Positions 44,446 through 53,596 are shown, counted from the first letter of the stretch. The stretch is 64,000 bases of DNA from Hyphomicrobiales bacterium (GCA_016124805.1 WGND01000009.1:124001-188000), one strand, 5' to 3'. Notes: generated by a model from the sequence alone, not told the origin. A program made the numbers and translations.

Positions 44446-44480
44446 AAAAGGCCGTCGCAGAAATGTGGCGGCCTTTTTTT
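44446..44480 (+). terminator. Bidirectional terminator between AGCS gene and recR
   Basis: Stem AAAGGCCGTC / GGCGGCCTTT (one G-U type pair) with a 10-nt loop, flanked by an A-run on the 5' side and seven T on the 3' side. It ends the AGCS transcript on plus, and reading on minus it can end the recR transcript; the recR stop codon (44479-44481) lies within the T-run. Confidence 0.85.
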
Positions 44481-45081
44481 AAAACGGACGGCGCGATTTC
44501 ATGGCCGCAGCAAGCGTGCCGTCATCGAGATAATCCAGTTCACCGCCCACCGGCACGCCATGGGCCAGGCGCGAGACAGACAAACCCAGACCGCTCAGGC
44601 GGTCGGTGATGTAATGGGCCGTCGCCTGCCCGTCGACTGTGGCATTCATTGCCAGAATGACTTCCTGGATGTCGCCATTGCCTGCCCGCTCGACAAGCTT
44701 GCCGATATTGAGATCATTGGGGCCGACGCCATCAAGCGCGGAGAGCACGCCACCCAGCACATGGTAGCGTCCCTTATGGGCGCCTGCGCGCTCCAGCGCC
44801 CAGAGATCGCCGACATCTTCCACCACGCACAGCGCGGTCGGTTCACGGCGGTCATCGCGGCAAATGGTGCAGGGGTCCTGCGTATCGACATTGCCGCAGA
44901 TTGTGCAGATGCAGGCCTTTTCCACGGCGTCCGCCATGGCAGCCGTCAGTGGTACAAGCAGCGTTTCCTTGCGCTTGATCAGCTGCAGCACGGCGCGGCG
45001 TGCGGAACGGGGGCCAAGCCCGGGCAATTTGGAAAGAAGCGCAATCAGGCGCTCGATTTCAGGGCCGGTCACAGCGGCCAT
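44479..45081 (-). CDS. recR: Recombination protein RecR
   Basis: 200-residue DNA repair protein acting with RecF and RecO to load RecA at gaps. It has the helix-hairpin-helix ([19 protein letters not shown]), a Cys4 zinc finger (CICTICGN... CTICRD), and a Toprim domain ([30 protein letters not shown]). Length fits the family exactly. It is the last gene of dnaX-ybaB-recR, 3 bp after ybaB; its stop lies in the terminator shared with the AGCS gene. Confidence 0.96.
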   Translation of the reverse strand: MAAVTGPEIERLIALLSKLPGLGPRSARRAVLQLIKRKETLLVPLTAAMADAVEKACICTICGNVDTQDPCTICRDDRREPTALCVVEDVGDLWALERAGAHKGRYHVLGGVLSALDGVGPNDLNIGKLVERAGNGDIQEVILAMNATVDGQATAHYITDRLSGLGLSVSRLAHGVPVGGELDYLDDGTLAAAMKSRRPF

Positions 45082-45084
45082 GCG

Positions 45085-45402
45085 TTAGAGCCCGAGACCG
45101 GGTGGCAGGCCCATGCCGCCGGTGAGCGCCTTCATCTGCTCGGCAGCCGCCGCTTCCGCCTTGGCCTTGGCATCATTGAAGGCGGCGACCACAAGGTCTT
45201 CGAGAATTTCGCGTTCCGATTCCACCATCAGGCTGGGATCAATATGGAGCTGACGCATGAAGCCCTTGCCGTTCACCACCACACGCACGAGGCCCGCTCC
45301 GGAGCTGCCTTCCACCTCCAGCGTCTCCAGAGAGGCCTGCATCTCTTCCATTTTTGACTGCAGGGCTTTGGCCTGCTTCATGATGTCGGTGATGTTCTTC
45401 AC
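45085..45402 (-). CDS. ybaB: YbaB/EbfC family nucleoid-associated protein
   Basis: 105-residue dimeric DNA-binding protein. The family pattern is MKQAKALQSKMEEMQASLETLEVEGSSGAGLVRVVVNGKG, then a helix with LEDLVVAAFNDAKAKAEAAAAEQM and a Gly/Leu-rich tail. The start is a GTG that overlaps the dnaX stop by 4 bp (GTGA); an ATG seven codons in is a possible alternative. The dnaX-ybaB-recR order is widely conserved. Confidence 0.94.
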   Translation of the reverse strand: MKNITDIMKQAKALQSKMEEMQASLETLEVEGSSGAGLVRVVVNGKGFMRQLHIDPSLMVESEREILEDLVVAAFNDAKAKAEAAAAEQMKALTGGMGLPPGLGL

Positions 45403-47306
45403 TCGTTGATATCCAGTTCATCAAAGTTGCCGTCGAAATCTTCCAGCTCATCGGGATTGGCCGGCAGCAGCGCCTCGCCCTCGGGAATGGCCAGACCGGG
45501 CACACGCACATCAATGATGTCCGCCCCCGGAAAGGCCGTCAGCGCCGCCTTGACGAGCGGGTCCTGCCGGGCTTCTTCCTTGAGCGCCTCCTCGCGTGAT
45601 TTTGCCGCCTCGCGCAATGTGGGCGTCGCCTCGACCGCGCCCCGCGCGATGGAAACAAACCAGCGCTCGCCTGCCGCCCGCGACAGCTTTTCAGACAGCT
45701 CGCTGACAATGGTGGTTGGCGTGCCTTCCAGAAGCGTCAGCTCGATGCGGCCCTTTTCGAAACTGACAAGCCGCACACCGGCTTCCAGCGTCGCCTTCAT
45801 CTTGATGTCGCGCTGTTTGGCAAAGAGCTCGATCACATCTTCAAACCGCGCGAAGGCCACAGTCTGCTTCTGTGGCGCGGCGGGCTGGCTGCGGAGGCTG
45901 GCATCGCCGCGCACATCAACAGAGGCCGCATAGTCGGCGCGACCGCCGCCCGAGACACTGCGAAGCTGCGCGCGTTCACCGCCACTGCCGCCCTGCGGCT
46001 GTCGGGGGGCGGGACCGGTTGAGACCGCGCCGCCGTTTTTAAGCTGTTCCATCAGGTCTTCGGGGCCGGGGCCTTCAGCGACATAGGCAATGCGCACCAG
46101 CACCATTTCGGCCGCCGCAATGGGGCGGGCGGCGGCACTGACTTCCGAAATGCCTTTGAGCAGCATCTGCCATGTGCGCGACAATACGCGGATCGGCAGC
46201 TTTGCCGCCATCTCGCGGCCGCGTGTGCGCTCGGTCTCCGACATCGCCACATCATCGCCCGCACTATCGACAAGCTTCAGGCGGGTCAGCCAATGAGTGA
46301 GCTCGGCCAGATCAGACAGCACGACAGCGGGATCGGCACCGATTTCATATTGGGCGCGCAACTCGGCCAGCGCGGCACCAATGTCGCCCTTCATCAGGCA
46401 GTCAAAAAGATCAAAAATGCGCGCGCGATCTGCCAGCCCCAGCATGTCACGAATATCGGCTTCATGGACACCGTCTTCACCATAGGCAATGGCGCGATCC
46501 AGCAGCGAGAGCGAGTCGCGCGCCGAACCATCGGCGGCGCGCGCCAGAAGTTTCAGCGCCGCCTCTTCGATCTCGACATTTTCCTTGCCCGCGACACCGC
46601 CGAGAAGCTGCGTGAGTTCCTCGACACTCAGGCGGCGCAGGTCAAAACGCTGGCAGCGCGAGAGCACCGTGATCGGCACCTTGCGGATTTCGGTCGTGGC
46701 AAAAATGAATTTCACATGGGCCGGCGGTTCCTCAAGCGTTTTCAGCAGGCCGTTGAAGGCCTGTTTCGACAGCATGTGGACTTCGTCGATGATATAGACC
46801 TTGTAGCGGGCCGAGACGGGCAGATAGCGCACGCCGTCAATGATCTCGCGAATATCGTCAATACCGGTGCGCGAGGCGGCGTCCATTTCCATCACATCGA
46901 CATGGCGGCTTTCCATGATGGCGTCGCAATGCACGCCCGGCCCGTCCATATGAATGGTCGGCGCGGTGACGCCGGGTTTTTCATAATTCAGCGCCCGGGC
47001 CAGAATGCGCGCGGTGGTGGTTTTGCCCACCCCGCGCACGCCGGTCAGCATGAAGGCATGGGCAATGCGGCCACTCTCAAAGGCATTGGAAAGCGTGCGC
47101 ACCATGGCTTCCTGGCCGAGCAGGTCGTCAAAGATGGTGGGGCGGTATTTGCGTGCGAGAACCTGATAGCCAGAGGCCTTGGCCCGGGTTGCAGGTGGGG
47201 TGGCGTCGCCGCCCAGCAGGTCGAAGCCGGGCTCGGTGGCGGGATCAGGGCGATACGGTTCGTCGAGCGTGAGCCCGTCTGCCGCATTGTCCTCATGATC
47301 ATCCAT
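45399..47306 (-). CDS. dnaX: DNA polymerase III subunit gamma/tau
   Basis: 635-residue clamp-loader ATPase. An N-terminal extension of about 45 residues precedes VLARKYRPTIFDDLLGQE; Walker A is GVRGVGKTTTAR, Walker B region IIDEVHMLS, the sensor region is FATTEIRKVPITVLSRCQRF. The region that carries four Cys of the zinc module in E. coli DnaX (after ARALN) has just one Cys (VHCDAIMESRHVDVMEMD), as in other alphaproteobacterial DnaX. Domain III follows and the tail holds a Gly/Ser/Arg-rich linker and a C-terminal tau-like part. I could not identify a frameshift signal for a separate gamma product. SRP RNA lies just upstream. Confidence 0.95.
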   Translation of the reverse strand: MDDHEDNAADGLTLDEPYRPDPATEPGFDLLGGDATPPATRAKASGYQVLARKYRPTIFDDLLGQEAMVRTLSNAFESGRIAHAFMLTGVRGVGKTTTARILARALNYEKPGVTAPTIHMDGPGVHCDAIMESRHVDVMEMDAASRTGIDDIREIIDGVRYLPVSARYKVYIIDEVHMLSKQAFNGLLKTLEEPPAHVKFIFATTEIRKVPITVLSRCQRFDLRRLSVEELTQLLGGVAGKENVEIEEAALKLLARAADGSARDSLSLLDRAIAYGEDGVHEADIRDMLGLADRARIFDLFDCLMKGDIGAALAELRAQYEIGADPAVVLSDLAELTHWLTRLKLVDSAGDDVAMSETERTRGREMAAKLPIRVLSRTWQMLLKGISEVSAAARPIAAAEMVLVRIAYVAEGPGPEDLMEQLKNGGAVSTGPAPRQPQGGSGGERAQLRSVSGGGRADYAASVDVRGDASLRSQPAAPQKQTVAFARFEDVIELFAKQRDIKMKATLEAGVRLVSFEKGRIELTLLEGTPTTIVSELSEKLSRAAGERWFVSIARGAVEATPTLREAAKSREEALKEEARQDPLVKAALTAFPGADIIDVRVPGLAIPEGEALLPANPDELEDFDGNFDELDINE

Positions 47307-47341
47307 TTCTCGCCCTGCTCGCCGCTCTAGATGAAATGGGT

Positions 47342-47437
47342 GGGAGGCTGGACGAACAACCCGAGGCTGACTCGTTGCGGCTGCTTCCTTCCGGACCTGA
47401 CCGGGTTGGCGAGGGACTCGTCCGCCGCCAACCTCCC
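47342..47437 (-). ncRNA. ffs: Signal recognition particle 4.5S RNA
   Basis: On the minus strand the conserved domain IV sequence GGTCAGGTCCGGAAGGAAGC is followed by AGCC, the SRP54/Ffh binding loop. The 5' end GGGAGG pairs with CCTCCC at the 3' end, giving a hairpin RNA of about 96 nt. It is located 36 bp upstream of dnaX, the usual location in alphaproteobacteria. Ends are estimated from pairing and may differ by a few bases. Confidence 0.93.
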
Positions 47438-47445
47438 AAGGCGAC

Positions 47446-47474
47446 TATATCAGGCACAAGCGCCCCCGATGCAA
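47446..47474 (-). promoter_or_regulatory. Probable promoter of SRP RNA (and dnaX-ybaB-recR)
   Basis: On the minus strand TTGCAT (47474-47469) and GATATA (47451-47446) with a 17-bp spacer lie so that transcription would begin around 47439, at the 5' end of the SRP RNA deduced from pairing. The agreement of two independent estimates supports it. Confidence 0.6.
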
Positions 47475-47560
47475 GGGCAGGAGACGGATTTCCTCAGAAA
47501 ATCCCGCCATTGAGCCAAAGACGGGGCTGTGCGAGGCTGCGCCACCTCAAAATCAACAAC

Positions 47561-48526
47561 ATGCCCGGTTCCGCGATGTCCCTTCCTGAAAATCCCAATA
47601 TTTTTGCCAATAATCCGCTCGATCGCATGAGCGAGAAACGCACCGATGCCGACTGGCTCGCTGAAAAGCGGGCTGATCCCACGAGCCTTTTTGTGCCGAT
47701 GTGGCGACTCCAGCCCTTCGTGCTGCCAGAATCGGCGCCCAATTCGGGCAAGGATGTGGGCTGGATGCCGATGGCGATTCTGCCGGAGCTGGCCGCCCCT
47801 GACGCGGTGGTGATTTTTCTCGGCATCAACAAGCGCGGCAAGGCGCTTTTTGCCGCCGATATCAGCGCGATCAAGGACCCTGAAAACGCACCCGCCCTCA
47901 AGGGCCTCGGCAGCTTCGGCGATCTGCGCGGGCTGGCGATGGCAAGCGAATTGTCGCCTACCGAGCTTGCGATTCTTGCCCAGGCCAAATCCATGATCGA
48001 CTGGCATCTGCGCCATGGCTTCTGCTCGGTCTGCGGCCAGCCATCCGTGATGGCGGAAGCCGGCTACAAGCGCAGCTGCCCGTCCTGCAAGGCCGAGCAT
48101 TTTCCGCGCACCGATCCGGTTGTCATCATGCTGCCCATACTGGGTCAGAGCTGCTTTGTCGGACGCCAGAAAATCTGGCCCAAGGGCATGTTTTCCTCGC
48201 TCGCCGGTTTCATTGAACCCGGTGAATCCATCGAGGAAGCCGTTGCGCGCGAGCTCAAGGAAGAAGCCGGGCTAACCGTGTCGCAAGTCACCTATCACTC
48301 CACACAGCCCTGGCCCTATCCCTCCTCGCTGATGATCGGCTGCCATGCCGTTGCTGTGACCGGTGACTATCAGGTCGATGGGGTGGAGCTCTCCGAAGGC
48401 CGCTGGATCAATCGCGACGATGCCCGCGCCGTGCTGACAGGCAAGGGCGACGGGTCCATCTGGTTCCCGCCGTCCTTTGCCATCGCGCATCAGCTCATCA
48501 AGGCCTTTGTTGAAGGAACGGTCTGA
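47561..48526 (+). CDS. nudC: NAD+/NADH diphosphatase (Nudix, NudC type)
   Basis: 321-residue Nudix hydrolase that splits NAD(H) to NMN(H) and AMP and can remove NAD caps from RNA. The Cys4 zinc finger is CSVCGQ...CPSCKAEHFPR; the Nudix box is GFIEPGESIEEAVARELKEEAG; the NudC-specific motif appears as STQPWPYPSS (consensus SQPWPFPxS). The start is uncertain: ATGs at 47561 and 47576 both lack a clear ribosome binding site. It is divergent from ffs-dnaX. Confidence 0.92.
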   Translation: MPGSAMSLPENPNIFANNPLDRMSEKRTDADWLAEKRADPTSLFVPMWRLQPFVLPESAPNSGKDVGWMPMAILPELAAPDAVVIFLGINKRGKALFAADISAIKDPENAPALKGLGSFGDLRGLAMASELSPTELAILAQAKSMIDWHLRHGFCSVCGQPSVMAEAGYKRSCPSCKAEHFPRTDPVVIMLPILGQSCFVGRQKIWPKGMFSSLAGFIEPGESIEEAVARELKEEAGLTVSQVTYHSTQPWPYPSSLMIGCHAVAVTGDYQVDGVELSEGRWINRDDARAVLTGKGDGSIWFPPSFAIAHQLIKAFVEGTV

Positions 48527-48528
48527 GC

Positions 48529-48888
48529 CTAGCGCCAGTAGCCTGCGACCCAGACATGGCCATGCGGCGTGTTGCGCCAGTGACCGGGAACCCAGACACC
48601 GCGCGGATGGCGTTCCCAGTAACCGGGCACCCAGACATAACGCGGGCCCGCCCAGCGATAATATCCGCCGATCCAGACCGCGTGCGGTCCCGGTCGCACC
48701 GGGCGCACTTCCACAAGGGCGCGCGGCGGCGCCTTGTGCACATAAACCACGGTCGGTGCATGTCGCGGCGAAACAACAACAGCGCCGCGCGCCTCAGCGG
48801 CTGACGTCATAAACCCGAGAGACGCAAGGCCGAGAACACCCGCCAAAAGATATTGCCGCCCTCGCGAGAATTGATTTCCTTTTGCCAT
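48529..48888 (-). CDS. Exported YXWGXW-type repeat protein
   Basis: 119-residue protein with a signal peptide (LLAGVLGLASLGFMTSAAEA). The mature part is small, aromatic and Pro/Arg-rich, with four imperfect repeats VWIGGYYRW, VWVPGYWER, VWVPGHWRN and VWVAGYWR. This matches the YXWGXW/WxxGxW repeat proteins of unknown function thought to be outer-membrane or periplasmic. A basic Pro-rich stretch (RHAPTVVYVHKAPPRALVEVRPVRPGP) precedes the repeats. It is 80 bp from the pheA stop on the same strand, so it may be transcribed on its own. Confidence 0.82.
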   Translation of the reverse strand: MAKGNQFSRGRQYLLAGVLGLASLGFMTSAAEARGAVVVSPRHAPTVVYVHKAPPRALVEVRPVRPGPHAVWIGGYYRWAGPRYVWVPGYWERHPRGVWVPGHWRNTPHGHVWVAGYWR

Positions 48889-48968
48889 TTTGTGGCTCCA
48901 TCACGCTTTGCGTACCCCGCTGAGACAATACGCAGCCGGGCCACAATTCCGTCGCGCGATCAGGACAT

Positions 48969-49847
48969 TCAGTTGACGGGCTTGGCAAGGCTCGCGCGAT
49001 AGGGATGGGCTTTATAAACGCCGAGAATCTTGAGCTCGGAAGTGAAGAACTCAAGCTCTTCCAGCGCCAGTCGCACATTGCGCGAGGCGGGATGGCCTTC
49101 AATATCGGCATAGAACTGGCTCGCATTGAAGGAGCCTTCCAGCTGATAGCTTTCAAGCTTGGTCATGTTGACGCCATTGGTGGCAAAGCCGCCCATGGCC
49201 TTGTAAAGCGCGGCGGGCACGTTGCGCACGCGGAAGATGAAGCTCGTGATGACGGGGCCGTCTTCAGGCTCGGCATCATTGGGCTCATTGGCCATGATGA
49301 TGAAGCGCGTGGTGTTGTGTTCGGCGTCTTCAATATCGGCCTTCAGAACATCCAGCCCGTAAATTTCGGCAGCGAGCTTTGAGGCAATGGCCGCACGCGC
49401 GACATCACCTGCCTGCGAAATGATGCGGGCAGAGCCTGCCGTATCCACCCCGACAATCGGCGTGAGGCCCAATTCGCGGATCACGTCGCGGCACTGACCG
49501 AGCGCCATGACATGGCTCTCCACTGTTTTGAGATCGCTCAGCTTGGCCCCCTTGAGGCCGAGAAGCTGATGGCGCACGCGCAGAAAATGTTCGCCCACAA
49601 TATAGAGAGACGAGCCGGGGATCAGATGATGAATATCGGCCACGCGCCCGGCGACAGAATTTTCAATCGGGATCATGGCGAGCCGCGCCTTACCCTCGGC
49701 GATGGCGGCAAACACATCCTCAAAGGTCGGGCATGGCATCACCGTCATGTCGGGAAAGGCTTCCTGACAGGCAATATGCGAATTGGCGCCGGGTTCGCCC
49801 TGAAAGGCGATGATACTGTCTGCTGCGGCAGCGGATGCTTTGGCCAT
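48969..49847 (-). CDS. pheA: Prephenate dehydratase
   Basis: 292-residue monofunctional enzyme converting prephenate to phenylpyruvate in phenylalanine synthesis. The catalytic domain begins IAFQGEPGANSHIACQEAF and has IPIENSVAGRVADIHHL, and the TRF motif in EHNTTRFIIM. A C-terminal ACT domain follows (ITSFIFRVRNVPAALYKAMGGFATNGVNMTKLESY). The GALV-like and ESRP motifs used for Phe binding in E. coli PheA are only partly kept: ESRP reads ESYQ. Phe sensitivity is uncertain. It follows kdsB by 11 bp on the same strand; chorismate mutase must be encoded elsewhere. Confidence 0.95.
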   Translation of the reverse strand: MAKASAAAADSIIAFQGEPGANSHIACQEAFPDMTVMPCPTFEDVFAAIAEGKARLAMIPIENSVAGRVADIHHLIPGSSLYIVGEHFLRVRHQLLGLKGAKLSDLKTVESHVMALGQCRDVIRELGLTPIVGVDTAGSARIISQAGDVARAAIASKLAAEIYGLDVLKADIEDAEHNTTRFIIMANEPNDAEPEDGPVITSFIFRVRNVPAALYKAMGGFATNGVNMTKLESYQLEGSFNASQFYADIEGHPASRNVRLALEELEFFTSELKILGVYKAHPYRASLAKPVN

Positions 49848-49858
49848 GTCGGTCTTTC

Positions 49859-50635
49859 TCAGGAAGGCGCGGACGGCGCAAGCGCGGCACGGGCCTTTTC
49901 AAGGTCGGCGGGAGTATCGACACCGAGCGGAACAGTGTCAACGAGCGCCACCTCAATCGACATGCCCGCTTCCAGCGCGCGCAACTGTTCAAGTTTTTCG
50001 CGCAGTTCCAGCGGCGAGGGCGGCAATTGCACGAAACGGGCAAGGGCTGAACGGCGATAGCCATAAAGCCCGATGTGATGATAAAGCGGGCCCTCGCCCC
50101 AGGGGGCCGTGGCGCGTGTGAAATAGAGGGCGCGGCCCATGCCCTGCGCGTTAAAGGTCGTGACGGCTTTCACCACATTCGGATTGGTGCGCTCGGTCTC
50201 ATCGCTGATTTCGGCTGCCAGTGTGGAAATATCCGCGCCGGGACGCGTCAGCGCTTCATAGGCGAGGCGGATCAGGGCCGGATCAAGCGTCGGCAGGTCA
50301 CCCTGCACATTGATGATGATCTCATGCGTCCCATCCGGGTCGATCTCCTGAAGCGCCGCCCAGACGCGGTCAGAGCCCGAGGGCAGATCGGGATCGGTCA
50401 TCACGGCCTCGCCACCGGCGGCGCGAACGGCTTCGGCCACCTCGATTTCGGCCGCCGCAATCACCACCCGGCCAAGACCTGATTCCGAAGCGCGGCGCCA
50501 GACCTGCACGATCATGGGGACCCCGCAAATATCGGCGAGCGGCTTGCCCGGCAGACGACTGGACGCCATGCGGGCCGGAATCACGATCACGGGATTGCCG
50601 GCAGCGGCCTTGCTGGGCGCGGTTTTCGCTGTCAT
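49859..50635 (-). CDS. kdsB: 3-deoxy-manno-octulosonate cytidylyltransferase
   Basis: Activates KDO as CMP-KDO for lipid A-core assembly in the cytoplasm. The 258-residue enzyme has [32 protein letters not shown], the nucleotide-binding N terminus, [18 protein letters not shown], and [14 protein letters not shown]. An LPS-bearing envelope is therefore likely. It overlaps no gene but sits 11 bp ahead of pheA. It is divergent from a cytochrome c gene; pheA-kdsB-cycM is a common alphaproteobacterial cluster. Confidence 0.95.
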   Translation of the reverse strand: MTAKTAPSKAAAGNPVIVIPARMASSRLPGKPLADICGVPMIVQVWRRASESGLGRVVIAAAEIEVAEAVRAAGGEAVMTDPDLPSGSDRVWAALQEIDPDGTHEIIINVQGDLPTLDPALIRLAYEALTRPGADISTLAAEISDETERTNPNVVKAVTTFNAQGMGRALYFTRATAPWGEGPLYHHIGLYGYRRSALARFVQLPPSPLELREKLEQLRALEAGMSIEVALVDTVPLGVDTPADLEKARAALAPSAPS

Positions 50636-50971
50636 TTCCTGTCTTTCTTCCCTTTCAGCCCGGCGTCACAGCCTTCCAGATGCGACGGATCGCCGCAACT
50701 CATGGCCTGTGTTTTGTTTTCTGACAAAACCGGGATTGCCTCCAAATGCCGTCCGTTGCCGCGTTGAGCGGATAAAAGTCGCTCTCTGCCATGGATTCGA
50801 GGGCCCTCCCCGCCTCCGGGCGCACTTATACGTCTTGCAGCGAAGCGGCGGAAGCGGCTAATCTCCGCGCGAATTCCTTGGGGGATGTGACAGGCGCGGC
50901 GATTCGCTCTGCGCCTTATTGAGATATTGTACCCCCTCACTCACGAAACTGACCGGGCGGAGCTTTAGCCG
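50636..50971. other. Divergent intergenic region kdsB / cytochrome c
   Basis: 336 bp without a supportable gene. It must hold divergent promoters. A perfect 7-bp inverted repeat GTTTTGT/ACAAAAC (50711-50730, 6-nt loop) is the only dyad I noted. I see no convincing -35/-10 pair, tRNA or small RNA. Confidence 0.5.
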
Positions 50972-51568
50972 ATGGATTCGAACGAACGGAACAAGATTTT
51001 TATGGCCGTGCTGTTTTCAGTGCTGGCCGTGCTCGGCGTGGCCAATCTCGCGGAATATCTCTACGAGGCAGAGCCTGCCAGCCAGGATGCCTATGTTGTG
51101 GCCGATGCCACCGCTGAGGGGGCCGATTCCACTGCCGAGGCAGCCCCTGCCGAAGTCGAGACACCGCTGCCCGTGCTGTTGGCTTCGGCTGATCCGGCCC
51201 GTGGCGAAAAAGCCGCCAAGAAATGCGGTGCCTGCCATAATTTCGAAGAAGGTGCCGGCGCCAAGATCGGCCCCGACCTTTATCATGTGGTTGGCCGCAA
51301 GGTCGCCTCGATGGACGGCTTCCAGTATTCAGCAGCCATCAAGGCCCATGGCGGCAACTGGACATTTGCCGAGCTCAATCACTTCATCACCAATCCGAAG
51401 AAATATATCGAGGGCACAGCCATGAGCTTTGCCGGTGTGAAGAAGCCGCAGGAACGCGCCGACATCATCGCCTATCTCAACACGCTGGGCAGCAACCTGC
51501 CTTTGCCCGCTGTTGAGTCAGCGCCCGCCGAGGCAGCCCCTGCAGAAGCGGCGCCTGCCGCCGAATAA
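50972..51568 (+). CDS. Membrane-anchored class I cytochrome c (CycM-like)
   Basis: 198-residue c-type cytochrome with an uncleaved N-terminal membrane anchor (KIFMAVLFSVLAVLGVANLAEYLY), an Ala/Glu-rich linker, and a heme domain from about residue 75: heme-binding CGACH, KIGPDLYHVVGR, and the axial Met in GTAMSFAGVKK. The C-terminal tail has repeats of APAEA. The layout is that of CycM/cytochrome c552, which carries electrons from the bc1 complex to cytochrome oxidases. It is divergent from kdsB, the usual arrangement. A terminator follows. Confidence 0.92.
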   Translation: MDSNERNKIFMAVLFSVLAVLGVANLAEYLYEAEPASQDAYVVADATAEGADSTAEAAPAEVETPLPVLLASADPARGEKAAKKCGACHNFEEGAGAKIGPDLYHVVGRKVASMDGFQYSAAIKAHGGNWTFAELNHFITNPKKYIEGTAMSFAGVKKPQERADIIAYLNTLGSNLPLPAVESAPAEAAPAEAAPAAE

Positions 51569-51595
51569 TCTTCGCGCAGATTACAAAATTTTAAG

Positions 51596-51626
51596 ACGCG
51601 TCCGGAAAATCGCCGGGCGCGTTTTT
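51596..51626 (+). terminator. Rho-independent terminator of the cytochrome c gene
   Basis: Ten-bp stem ACGCGTCCGG / CCGGGCGCGT (one G-U type pair) with a 7-nt loop AAAATCG and five T afterwards. It starts 28 bp after the stop codon. Confidence 0.88.
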
Positions 51627-51715
51627 CTTTGGGCGACGCGCACGACAAAAAGTGGTCACATTGCGGGAGAAGATTGAGCACTCGACACAGACAAAGAAAA
51701 TCACGTGAGGGGAAA

Positions 51716-53596
51716 ATGATGCAGATGAAGAATGCAGGGCGCGTATATCACATCGGCAAACGCATCGGACCTGCCCTTCTTCTCGGCCTTGCCCTTTCAG
51801 CCTCGCTTGTCGCGACCGCACAGGCTGACATTCTGCGTCACGGCTCATCGCTTTTCGGCAATCTGAAATATGCCGATGATTTCAAGAAATTCGACTATGT
51901 GAATCCGGACGCCCCCAGGGACGGCGAAGCGGTAATGGCGGCCATCGGCAGCTTTGACAGCTTCAACGGTTTCATCGTCACAGGTCAGCCACCGGCCGGG
52001 CTCGGTCTCATCTACGACACGCTGATGACCGGCGCGCTTGATGAAGCCGGTTCGGAGTATGGCCTGATTGCCGAGAGCCTCTCCTATCCCGATGACTATT
52101 CCTCCGTCACCTACAAGCTGCGTCCGGAAGCGCGTTTTGCCGACGGTAAAGCCATCACGGCGGATGACGTGGTCTGGACCTTTGAAACGCTCAAAGCCAA
52201 TCATCCTTTCTATGGTGCCTATTATGCCAATGTGATGAAAGCCGAAGCGCTGGATCCCCACACCGTCAAATTCAGCTTCTCGGAAAAGAACAACCGCGAG
52301 CTGCCGCAGATTGTCGGCCAGTTGCCCGTCCTGCCCAAACATTACTGGACGGGGAAAGATGCCGAGGGCAAGCCGCGCGACATCACCAAGACAACACTCG
52401 AAGTGCCGCTGGGAAATGGCGCCTATAAAATCACCGCCTTCACACCGGGCCGCAGCATCACCTATGAGCGCGTCGAGGATTATTGGGCCAGGGACCTGCC
52501 GGTCAATATCGGCGCCAATAATTTCAAGACGCTGCGCTATGAATATTTCAAGGACCCGACCATCGCCTTTGAAGCCTTCAAGGCGCATCAGGTCGATTTC
52601 TGGCGCGAGACCAGTTCCAAGAACTGGGCAACCGCCTATGACATTCCCGCCGTCAAGGACGGGCGCATCATCAAGGAAGAACTCAGCACAAAGAACAATG
52701 AGGGCATGCAGGGCTTTGCCTTCAATCTGCGACGCGCCAAGTTCTCTGACCCGCGCGTGCGCGAGGCCTTTGACTGGGCGTTTGATTTTGGCTGGATGAA
52801 CAAGAATATCTTCTATGGCGCCTATGTGCGCTCCGACAGCTATTTTGCCAATTCCGAACTCGCCGCCACCGGCGTCCCGACCGGCCTGGAGCTTGCCATT
52901 CTCGAGCCCTTCAAGGACCAGTTGCCGCCCGCCCTTTTCACGCAAGCCTATGTGACACCGAAAACGGATGGCAGCGGCAACAACCGCGCCAATCTGCGCA
53001 AGGCCATTACCCTGCTCAAAGAGGCCGGCTGGAGCGTGAAGGACGGGGTGCTTACAAGTGAGAAAACGGGTGAGCCATTTACGGTCGAATTCATGCTCGA
53101 CAATCCCGCCTTTGAGCGCGTCGTCGCCCCCTATATCCAGTCGCTCAAGCGTCTCGGCATTCAGGCGACGTTGCGCACCATCGATACCGCGCAATATCAG
53201 AATCGCCTCGACAAGCGTGACTTCGACATGGTGGTGGCGAGCTTTGGCCAGTCCATGTCACCGGGCAATGAGCAGCGCGGTTTCTGGGGTTGCGCGGCCG
53301 CCAAGGAAGACGGCAGCCGCAATGTCATGGGCATTTGCGATCCGGTAATCGAAAAGCTGATCGACCGCGTGATCTTTGCCAAGAGCCGCGAGGAACTTGT
53401 CGCCGCCACCCATGCGCTGGATCGCGTGCTGCTGTGGCATCATTACCTCGTGCCCAACTGGTACTCGCCCTATGAGCGGGTTGCTTATTGGTCCGGCATT
53501 GCGCGGCCTGCCAAAACACCTGACTATTCTATCGGCTTCCCCTCCATCTGGTGGCACAATCCCCAAGGTGAAACCGCCAAGCCGAGTGAACAGTGA
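51716..53596 (+). CDS. yejA: Peptide ABC transporter substrate-binding protein 1 (YejA-like)
   Basis: 626-residue periplasmic binding protein of the family 5 (SBP_bac_5) oligopeptide group. A Sec signal peptide (about residues 14-42, with GPALLLGLALSASLVATAQA) precedes the mature chain. SBP_bac_5 features include YKLRPEARFADGKAITADDVVWTFE, and a hinge-like AFDWAFDFGWMNKNIFYG, as in YejA. It is the first gene of a five-gene Yej operon. The ATG at 51716 has GAGG 5 nt upstream; a second ATG at 51719 is possible. It is paralogous to the next gene. Confidence 0.92.
   Translation: MMQMKNAGRVYHIGKRIGPALLLGLALSASLVATAQADILRHGSSLFGNLKYADDFKKFDYVNPDAPRDGEAVMAAIGSFDSFNGFIVTGQPPAGLGLIYDTLMTGALDEAGSEYGLIAESLSYPDDYSSVTYKLRPEARFADGKAITADDVVWTFETLKANHPFYGAYYANVMKAEALDPHTVKFSFSEKNNRELPQIVGQLPVLPKHYWTGKDAEGKPRDITKTTLEVPLGNGAYKITAFTPGRSITYERVEDYWARDLPVNIGANNFKTLRYEYFKDPTIAFEAFKAHQVDFWRETSSKNWATAYDIPAVKDGRIIKEELSTKNNEGMQGFAFNLRRAKFSDPRVREAFDWAFDFGWMNKNIFYGAYVRSDSYFANSELAATGVPTGLELAILEPFKDQLPPALFTQAYVTPKTDGSGNNRANLRKAITLLKEAGWSVKDGVLTSEKTGEPFTVEFMLDNPAFERVVAPYIQSLKRLGIQATLRTIDTAQYQNRLDKRDFDMVVASFGQSMSPGNEQRGFWGCAAAKEDGSRNVMGICDPVIEKLIDRVIFAKSREELVAATHALDRVLLWHHYLVPNWYSPYERVAYWSGIARPAKTPDYSIGFPSIWWHNPQGETAKPSEQ

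Noticed and set aside
51845..53194. 449-codon open frame on minus opposite the first YejA-like gene
   Set aside because: Antisense shadow; the plus-strand product matches SBP_bac_5 in full.
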